Assembly (NCBI RefSeq): GCF_001888805.2 | Contig: NZ_CP019113.1 | Location: forward strand, 2,108,001-2,172,000 | Direction: 5' to 3' | Source of the DNA: Enterobacter sp. SA187 | GTDB lineage: Bacteria > Pseudomonadota > Gammaproteobacteria > Enterobacterales > Enterobacteriaceae | DNA length: 64,000 nucleotides | Part shown: positions 59,001 through 64,000 of the stretch, piece by piece | How the letters are laid out: each line of letters opens with the position of its first letter | Position numbering within the stretch: the first letter of the stretch is position 1 | Notes under the pieces: model-generated | The model's input: the letters and a program-made list of their open reading frames with translations, nothing else | What the model was told of the DNA's origin: nothing | Database searches by the model: none | Translations under genes and position numbers: made by a program

Positions 59001-59198
59001 CTGGGAGACGCTGCTCAGACGCGGCGTTTCGTGATACAGCGCCAGACAGATGGCGTCGAGCAGGGTGGTTTTGCCCGCCCCCGTCGGCCCGGTGATGGCA
59101 AACAGCCCATTACTGGCGAACGGCTCGGCGGTGAAATCGATTTTCCATTCCCCTTTCAGGGAGTTGATATTTTTCAGGCGCAGACTGAGGATCTTCAT
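56043..59198 (-). CDS. sbcC: SbcC, large subunit of the SbcCD nuclease
   Basis: 1051 residues, E. coli 1048. An SMC/Rad50-type ATPase: Walker A GPTGAGKTT (about residue 37), long antiparallel coiled coils, the zinc-hook motif CPLC near residue 505, the signature LSGGESFLVSLALALALSDL (about 955) and Walker B SLFLDEGFGTLD (about 987). With SbcD it cuts DNA hairpins and blocked ends. The start overlaps the sbcD stop by four bases, giving coupled translation. Confidence 0.97.
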   Translation of the reverse strand: MKILSLRLKNINSLKGEWKIDFTAEPFASNGLFAITGPTGAGKTTLLDAICLALYHETPRLSSVSQSQNDLMTRDTAECLAEVEFEVKGVAYRAFWSQNRARNQPDGNLQAPRVELALCADGKILADKVKDKLDLTATLTGLDYGRFTRSMLLSQGQFAAFLNAKPRERAELLEELTGTEIYGQISAMVFEKHKTARLELEKLQAQADGVQLLSDEQAQTLSAGLQALTDEEKQLLAGQQQAQGHHQWLSESHRLSGERQRAQEALTAAHAALQAAAPELEKLTRALPAEKLRPHWQQLQERQQALRHAQGQHENVNTRLQQVRTGLQQTWQLANITATTLKNDVAQVQQWLSENDRFRLWSAELAGWRLTFAQQQRDEKQRAELQNTLRTTEQALAALPPSPLNLNLEEVSAHLQQHLAGRSGRQQLAMLHPQFAALAKRQAQQQQELAEMDTQIAAWDLRLGAIRQQYKDKRQHESDVEKLVEQEKLILRLEAERANLQPDTPCPLCGSTSHPAVAAYQALQPGENQQRLAALKKEVESLREQGFALKGQLDTQRQHRDKLAAALTAIQEESATLHARWQQQCAALNIALTPQDDVSGWLAEQDQHEQQLRQLNERLTLEARLHKEQQRDAQLAAEIARQRDALDTALAQLGLTRPAVSDEAAWLAARQEESQRWQQQHDKLPQLREQLSRLDSLLATLADDGTTPPPLPEQQHAAALGNWQTLYSEASTLEGQLRLLQEQIRQLDRQQEQARSQFSAALAASPFADEAAFLGALLDDAQRQALEQRQQQLERAHQQQSTLYSQAESALAQHLASRPPTLADDAEIDALVAQLSAVAQQLRENTTRQGEIRQQLKQDAENRQRQLALMQSIQQNAEYVEDWAYLNALIGSKEGDKFRKFAQGLTLDNLVWLANNQLTRLHGRYLLKRKASEALELEVVDTWQADAVRDTRTLSGGESFLVSLALALALSDLVSHKTRIDSLFLDEGFGTLDSETLDTALDALDALNATGKTIGVISHVEAMKERIPVQIKVRKINGLGYSKLDKAWAVE

Positions 59199-60397
59199 GC
59201 GTCGTCTTCCTCCGTCAGGGCGTCAACGGTTTGCGCGAACAGCGTCTGTAAACGCGCGTTTTGCGCCTCGTCGAGGCTTTCCAGCGCCAGCCGCCGCTCA
59301 AAGACTTCTTCCACCTTCAGTTCGCTCAGGGTTTCGCGCAGTTCGCCCGCCAGCAGACGTTCGCGCTGCTCCCGGCTGCGGCGCACCAGCAACACTTCCA
59401 CCGGCAGATCCCCGGTAAGCGCCTGGATTTTCCGTTGCGCGTCGGCCAGGTATTCGTCGGTGGTGATTTCAATATCCAGCCACACCGGCGGGCTGACCGG
59501 CTGGTCGCGCCATTGCTCAAGCTGTTCGCCGATAGCCGCCAGATCGCCTTTGATCACCGCCAGTTGCTGGGTAACCGGCACCGTCAGCGGCGTCACCTCC
59601 GTCAGCCTGCCGTCGCTGAAAGTCACCAGATTGACGCTTTTGGGCCTGCCGGTTTCATCAAAACTTAACGCGATGGGGGAGCCGCAATAACGGATATGTT
59701 CCTGACCGCCCACCAGCTGCGGGCGATGAATATGGCCGAGAGCAAGATAATCCACCGGCGGGAAGTTCTGCGCCGGAAAGGCGTCCAGCGTGCCGATATA
59801 AATGTCACGCACCGCGTCACTTTTGCTGGCTCCGACGGTGGTCAGATGGCCGCTGGCAATAACCGGCAGCCTCTGCTCCCCGCGCAGGGCGCAGGCGTCT
59901 TCATACTGCTGCTGGTAATACGCTGTGATGCTGGTCAGCAAAAGCTGTTGTTTCTGACTGCCGGATAACCCGGCCTGGCTTAGCACGATGTCGCGCGGGC
60001 GTAAAAACGGCACCGGGCAGAACACCGCGCCCGGCGTGCCGTCACGGCGTTTGAGCATAAAGGGCGCGCTGCCCGCGGTGGCGACCACGGTGGTGTTTAA
60101 AAAGGCGAGAATTTCGCGGGATTCGTTGAGCGTGGCGACGGAATCGTGGTTACCCGCCAGCACCACCAGGTGACAGCCGGTTTGCTGTAGATTCACCACA
60201 AAGCGGTTATAGAGTTCGCGGGCATAGCTCGGCGGCGAGCCGGTATCAAAAATGTCGCCTGCGACAATAATCACATCCACCTGCTGTTCTTCCGCGGTTT
60301 TCAGCAGCCAGTCAAGAAAGGCGGCATGTTCAGCGGCCCGGCTTTTGCTGTAAAAGTTTTGACCCAGGTGCCAGTCAGAGGTATGAAGAAGACGCAT
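59195..60397 (-). CDS. sbcD: SbcD, nuclease subunit of SbcCD
   Basis: 400 residues, as in E. coli. A Mre11-type metallophosphoesterase: TSDWHLGQ, VAGDIFDTGSPPSY, LAGNHDS and LALGHIHRPQ supply the metal ligands. It is the nuclease partner of SbcC. First gene of the sbcDC operon, divergent from phoB. Confidence 0.97.
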   Translation of the reverse strand: MRLLHTSDWHLGQNFYSKSRAAEHAAFLDWLLKTAEEQQVDVIIVAGDIFDTGSPPSYARELYNRFVVNLQQTGCHLVVLAGNHDSVATLNESREILAFLNTTVVATAGSAPFMLKRRDGTPGAVFCPVPFLRPRDIVLSQAGLSGSQKQQLLLTSITAYYQQQYEDACALRGEQRLPVIASGHLTTVGASKSDAVRDIYIGTLDAFPAQNFPPVDYLALGHIHRPQLVGGQEHIRYCGSPIALSFDETGRPKSVNLVTFSDGRLTEVTPLTVPVTQQLAVIKGDLAAIGEQLEQWRDQPVSPPVWLDIEITTDEYLADAQRKIQALTGDLPVEVLLVRRSREQRERLLAGELRETLSELKVEEVFERRLALESLDEAQNARLQTLFAQTVDALTEEDDA

Positions 60398-60510
60398 AAC
60401 GATCCCATGGCAAAAAAGCGTGAAGCCGATTATAAACGTTAAGCGGCGTGAAGATAGTTATCGGTTTTTTCACGAGTGTCATAAAACAACGGCTTGAGTC
60501 ATCAGGCAGT

Positions 60511-60544
60511 CATCATTTTCATAAATCTGTCATAAATCTGACGC
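60511..60544. promoter_or_regulatory. Pho box(es) upstream of phoB
   Basis: CTGTCATAAATCTGACGC at 60527-60544 matches the PhoB 18-mer consensus, preceded in phase by TTTTCATAAATCTGTCAT. This is the tandem arrangement of the autoregulated phoB promoter of E. coli. It lies about 50 bases before the phoB start. Confidence 0.85.
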
Positions 60545-60594
60545 ATAATGCCACCGCAACATATACTGGCGACTTAATAAATACAGGGCAAATT

Positions 60595-61284
60595 ATGGCG
60601 AGACGCATTCTGGTCGTGGAAGATGAAGCTCCAATTCGTGAAATGGTATGCTTTGTCCTCGAGCAAAACGGCTTCCAGCCTGTCGAAGCGGAAGATTATG
60701 ACAGCGCGGTGAACCAGTTGAATGAACCCTGGCCCGATCTCATTTTGCTCGACTGGATGCTACCGGGCGGTTCCGGTATTCAGTTTATCAAACATGTGAA
60801 GCGTGAAGCCCTGACCCGTGATATTCCGGTGATGATGCTTACCGCCCGCGGCGAGGAAGAAGATCGCGTACGTGGTCTGGAAACCGGGGCGGATGATTAC
60901 ATCACCAAGCCGTTCTCGCCAAAAGAGCTGGTGGCGCGTATTAAAGCCGTGATGCGCCGCATCTCGCCGATGGCGGTGGAAGAGGTGATCGAAATGCAGG
61001 GGTTAAGCCTGGATCCCACTTCCCACCGCGTGATGACCGGCGAAAATCCCCTTGATATGGGGCCTACCGAATTTAAGCTTTTACACTTCTTTATGACCCA
61101 TCCGGAGCGTGTCTACAGCCGTGAACAGTTGCTGAACCATGTGTGGGGCACCAACGTTTACGTTGAAGATCGCACGGTTGACGTGCATATTCGCCGCCTG
61201 CGTAAAGCGCTGGAACATAGCGGCCACGATCGTATGGTACAGACCGTCCGCGGTACGGGTTATCGTTTTTCGACCCGTTTCTAA
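60595..61284 (+). CDS. phoB: PhoB, phosphate-starvation response regulator
   Basis: 229 residues, the E. coli length, from ATG 60595 (MARRILVVEDEAPIRE). A receiver domain with phospho-acceptor Asp53 in LLDWMLPG, then an OmpR-type winged helix (about 130-229, ending RGTGYRFSTRF). It activates the Pho regulon. A start 49 codons upstream would cross the Pho box and is rejected. phoR follows after 21 bases. Confidence 0.98.
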   Translation: MARRILVVEDEAPIREMVCFVLEQNGFQPVEAEDYDSAVNQLNEPWPDLILLDWMLPGGSGIQFIKHVKREALTRDIPVMMLTARGEEEDRVRGLETGADDYITKPFSPKELVARIKAVMRRISPMAVEEVIEMQGLSLDPTSHRVMTGENPLDMGPTEFKLLHFFMTHPERVYSREQLLNHVWGTNVYVEDRTVDVHIRRLRKALEHSGHDRMVQTVRGTGYRFSTRF

Positions 61285-61305
61285 CATCTGAAGGGAGTGT
61301 GACGC

Positions 61306-62601
61306 GTGCTGGAACGGCTGTCATGGAAAAGGCTGGTGCTGGAGCTGGTGCTGTGTTGCATCCCGGCGCTGGTGCTCGGCGCCATATTTGGTTATCTGCC
61401 GTGGTTTTTGCTGGCGGCCGTCACCGGATTACTGGTCTGGCATTTCTGGAACTTACTGCAACTCTCCTGGTGGCTCTGGGTGGACAGAAGCATGACGCCG
61501 CCGCCGGGCCACGGTAGCTGGGAGCCGCTGTTATACGGGCTGCACCAGATGCAGATGCGTAACAAAAAACGCCGTCGCGAACTGGGCAGCCTGATCAAAC
61601 GCTTCCGCAGCGGCGCGGAGTCGCTGCCGGACGCCGTGGTGCTTACCACCGCAGAAGGCGTGATCTTCTGGTGTAACGGTCTGGCCCAGCAATTGCTGGG
61701 TCTGCGCTGGCCGGACGATAACGGCCAGAACATCCTCAACCTGCTGCGTTATCCCGAATTCACCCAGTACCTGAAGCGTCAGGAATTCCTTAAGCCCCTT
61801 AATCTGGTGCTGAATAATGGCCGCCATCTGGAAATTCGCGTCATGCCCTACAGCGATCAGCAATTGCTGATGGTGGCGCGTGATGTCACGCAGATGCATC
61901 AGCTGGAAGGCGCGCGACGTAACTTCTTCGCCAACGTCAGCCATGAACTGCGCACGCCATTGACGGTGTTACAGGGTTATCTGGAGATGATGCAGGAGCA
62001 GACGCTGGAAGGCGCGCCCCGTGAAAAAGCGCTGCATACTATGCGCGAGCAGACCTCACGTATGGAAGGGCTGGTGCGCCAGCTGCTGACGCTCTCTAAA
62101 ATTGAAGCCTCGCCGGTGCAACTGCTGAACGAAACCATTGATGTGCCGATGATGCTGCGGGTGGTGGAGCGGGAAGCGCAAACCCTCAGCCAGCAAAAGC
62201 AGACTATTGAGTTCCACATCGACAGCTCGCTGAAAGTGCTGGGCAGTGAAGATCAGCTGCGTAGCGCCATCTCTAACCTGGTGTATAACGCGGTCAACCA
62301 TACGCCCCCCGCCACCCATATTGTGGTGAGCTGGAAGCGCGTACCCCACGGCGCAGAATTTTGCGTTGAAGATAACGGACCGGGGATCGCGGCCGAGCAC
62401 ATTCCGCGCCTGACGGAGCGTTTCTACCGGGTGGATAAAGCGCGATCCCGGCAGACCGGCGGCAGTGGGCTTGGGCTGGCCATCGTTAAACATGCGGTCA
62501 ATCATCACGACAGCCGCCTCAATATTACCAGCACGCCAGGGCAGGGCACGCGTTTCAGTTTTATTCTGCCGGAACGTTTGATCGCCAAAAACAGCGCCTG
62601 A
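61306..62601 (+). CDS. phoR: PhoR, phosphate-regulon sensor kinase
   Basis: 431 residues, the E. coli length, starting at GTG with GGGAG upstream. Two N-terminal membrane segments (about 10-60), a PAS domain (about 95-190), HisKA with phospho-His213 in NVSHELRTP, and an ATPase domain with N, G1 (EDNGPGI) and G2 (GGSGLGLAIVKH) boxes. It phosphorylates or dephosphorylates PhoB according to Pst transport state. Confidence 0.97.
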   Translation: MLERLSWKRLVLELVLCCIPALVLGAIFGYLPWFLLAAVTGLLVWHFWNLLQLSWWLWVDRSMTPPPGHGSWEPLLYGLHQMQMRNKKRRRELGSLIKRFRSGAESLPDAVVLTTAEGVIFWCNGLAQQLLGLRWPDDNGQNILNLLRYPEFTQYLKRQEFLKPLNLVLNNGRHLEIRVMPYSDQQLLMVARDVTQMHQLEGARRNFFANVSHELRTPLTVLQGYLEMMQEQTLEGAPREKALHTMREQTSRMEGLVRQLLTLSKIEASPVQLLNETIDVPMMLRVVEREAQTLSQQKQTIEFHIDSSLKVLGSEDQLRSAISNLVYNAVNHTPPATHIVVSWKRVPHGAEFCVEDNGPGIAAEHIPRLTERFYRVDKARSRQTGGSGLGLAIVKHAVNHHDSRLNITSTPGQGTRFSFILPERLIAKNSA

Positions 62602-62628
62602 CGCCCCGACTGTCAGCTTATCTTTCCG

Positions 62629-62653
62629 CAGGCCAGCTAATGCTGGCCTGTTT
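62629..62653 (+). terminator. Rho-independent terminator of phoBR
   Basis: CAGGCCAGC / GCTGGCCTG nine-pair stem, four-base loop, then TTT, 28 bases after the phoR stop. Confidence 0.8.
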
Positions 62654-63010
62654 GCGTTCCGGTTCACCTTTTTCTGACCGATTATTGTACGGCTGATGAT
62701 TTTTTGTTCGCATGATAAGCCATGTGTTTTTCTTATACATAGCGTTTTGAACTGGTAACCATATAGGTAGCAGCAGATCCATCTGGTTTTACGATCCCGT
62801 CTTGCCTTTAAACGTTATAAGCGTTTAAATTGCGCCCCTGATACTGTCATACCGACTGTATTTGCGTGGTAAATCGAAAAACTATTCTTCGCCACGTCAT
62901 GCGGGAAGCATATCCCGCTGAAATTGAGAGAAATTGCCGTCGTATTGTTCCAAAGGCACTGGCGAACATTTCATCGTTTCCAACACCACATCCACAGGCA
63001 GCACACGTTT
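62654..63010. other. brnQ upstream region
   Basis: About 355 bases holding the brnQ promoter and leader. A 73-codon frame (62866-63087) runs into brnQ and was not accepted as a gene. No named operator recognised. Confidence 0.35.
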
Positions 63011-64000
63011 ATGACTCATCGCTTAAAACCACGAGACATCATGGCTCTGGGCTTTATGACTTTCGCCCTCTTTGTCGGCGCAGGTAACATTATTTTTCCG
63101 CCAATGGTCGGTTTGCAGGCGGGTGAACACGTCTGGACGGCGGCGTTCGGCTTTCTGATCACCGCCGTAGGCCTGCCGGTGCTGACTGTAGTCGCGCTGG
63201 CGAAAGTGGGCGGCGGCGTGGACAGCCTCAGTATGCCGATCGGCAAAGCGGCGGGCGTGCTGCTGGCCACCGTCTGCTATCTGGCGGTCGGGCCGTTGTT
63301 TGCGATCCCGCGTACCACCACCGTCTCCTTTGAAGTCGGTATTGCCCCGCTGACCGGCGACGGCGCGATGCCGCTGATGATTTACAGCCTCGTCTATTTT
63401 GCGCTGGTGATCCTGGTATCGCTCTATCCGGGCAAACTGCTGGATACCGTGGGTAACTTCCTCGCGCCGATGAAAATCATCGCCCTGACGGTGCTGTCCG
63501 TTGCCGCGCTCGTCTGGCCGGCAGGCCCGATCAGCAGCGCGATGGATGCCTACCAGAATGCCGCGTTCTCTAACGGCTTTGTGAACGGCTATCTCACCAT
63601 GGATACGCTGGGCGCGATGGTCTTTGGCATCGTCATCGTTAACGCCGCCCGTTCGCGCGGCGTGACAGATTCCCGTCTGCTGACCCGTTACACTATCTGG
63701 GCTGGCCTGATTGCCGGTGTGGGTCTGACGCTGCTGTATCTGGCGCTGTTCCGCCTCGGCTCTGACAGCAGCACGCTGGTAGAACAGTCTGCCAACGGCG
63801 CGGCTATTCTTCATGCTTACGTTCAGCACACCTTTGGCGGCGCAGGCAGCCTGCTACTGGCGGCGCTGATTTTCCTCGCCTGTCTGGTGACGGCGGTTGG
63901 CCTGACCTGCGCCTGTGCGGAGTTCTTCGCCCAGTATCTGCCGTTCTCTTACCGTACGCTGGCCTTTGTGCTTGGCGGCTTCTCGATGCTGGTGTCTAAC
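63011..64000 (+). CDS. brnQ: BrnQ, branched-chain amino-acid carrier (3' end outside window)
   Basis: The first 330 residues of the LIVCS-family sodium- or proton-coupled importer of Leu, Ile and Val, very close to E. coli BrnQ: DIMALGFMTFALFVGAGNIIFPP, then VGLQAGEHVW and PLFAIPRTTTVSFEVGIAPLTG. ATG 63011 begins MTHRLKPRD, as in E. coli. The frame is open to the last base of the window, about 110 residues short of full length. Confidence 0.97.
   Translation, partial: MTHRLKPRDIMALGFMTFALFVGAGNIIFPPMVGLQAGEHVWTAAFGFLITAVGLPVLTVVALAKVGGGVDSLSMPIGKAAGVLLATVCYLAVGPLFAIPRTTTVSFEVGIAPLTGDGAMPLMIYSLVYFALVILVSLYPGKLLDTVGNFLAPMKIIALTVLSVAALVWPAGPISSAMDAYQNAAFSNGFVNGYLTMDTLGAMVFGIVIVNAARSRGVTDSRLLTRYTIWAGLIAGVGLTLLYLALFRLGSDSSTLVEQSANGAAILHAYVQHTFGGAGSLLLAALIFLACLVTAVGLTCACAEFFAQYLPFSYRTLAFVLGGFSMLVSN

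Noticed and set aside
58620..59690. 356-codon plus-strand frame opposite sbcC-sbcD
   Set aside because: Spans two real genes on the other strand; low-complexity composition, no motif.
62866..63087. 73-codon frame ahead of and overlapping brnQ
   Set aside because: No ribosome site, no recognisable composition, and it runs out of frame into brnQ.
63023..63829. 268-codon minus-strand frame opposite brnQ
   Set aside because: Shadow of brnQ, which is near-identical to E. coli BrnQ.
1..64000. CRISPR arrays, tRNA/rRNA genes, insertion sequences, prophage or toxin-antitoxin modules
   Set aside because: None seen on either strand: no regular spaced repeats, no cloverleaf, no transposase or integrase-like protein.

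Overview
The window is 64 kb of a chromosome from a member of the Enterobacteriaceae. From about 28 kb to the end, gene order and protein sequences match the E. coli 8-9 minute region: yaiO-X-P-S, hemB, a yaiT-type autotransporter, yaiV, ampH, sbmA, yaiW, yaiY, yaiZ, ddlA, iraP, psiF, dgcC, proC, yaiI, aroL, yaiA, aroM, ppnP, rdgC, mak, araJ, sbcC, sbcD, phoB, phoR and brnQ, which runs off the right edge. It is not E. coli: tauABCD and phoA are missing from their E. coli positions, and several non-E. coli genes are spliced into the backbone. The genus cannot be fixed by eye; Citrobacter, Enterobacter, Lelliottia and Kosakonia are all possible. No tRNA, rRNA, CRISPR array, transposase or prophage gene was seen.

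Left part (1-28 kb), accessory. It opens with the C-terminal SPASM half of an anaerobic sulfatase-maturating enzyme, convergent with a three-gene operon of two outer-membrane beta-barrels and a serine-type sulfatase. Next come a SdaC-like amino-acid transporter, a short YadA-type trimeric adhesin with a possible 28-residue membrane protein behind it, a POT peptide transporter, and a LuxR-type regulator divergent from a 1349-residue autotransporter. Then follow a DUF1349 protein, a GNAT protein, and a ClpP paralogue with Asn in place of the catalytic Asp. A comR-bhsA stress locus with two further small exported proteins has a near-consensus CRP site. After it come a YciF-like ferritin-fold protein, AzlCD, a PAS-PAS-GGDEF cyclase followed by a BLUF-EAL photoreceptor, and a WYL regulator convergent with an eat-eutB-eutC ethanolamine operon that has no microcompartment genes.

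Middle part (28-48 kb). The yaiS-P-X-O operon encodes a PIG-L deacetylase, a membrane GT2 glycosyltransferase, a hexapeptide acyltransferase and an outer-membrane barrel. All four frames are open here; yaiX is, from memory, a pseudogene in E. coli K-12. Together they look like a small glycan synthesis, modification and export system. Next to it is a fused PlsC-GNAT protein with the architecture of the ornithine-lipid synthase OlsF. Further on, an isochorismatase-fold hydrolase lies between ampH and sbmA, and an extensin-like protein plus an MdtG-like efflux pump lie between ddlA and iraP. psiF carries an in-frame amber codon and lies behind a very strong terminator.

Right part (48-64 kb) is ordinary core genome: c-di-GMP synthesis (dgcC), proline and aromatic biosynthesis (proC, aroL with TyrR boxes), nucleoside phosphorylase ppnP, recombination and repair (rdgC, sbcDC), sugar kinase and efflux (mak, araJ), the Pho regulon two-component system with its Pho box, and the branched-chain amino-acid carrier brnQ.

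A surface-lifestyle theme recurs: three adhesin or autotransporter genes, three c-di-GMP genes, and one candidate exopolysaccharide or glycolipid operon.
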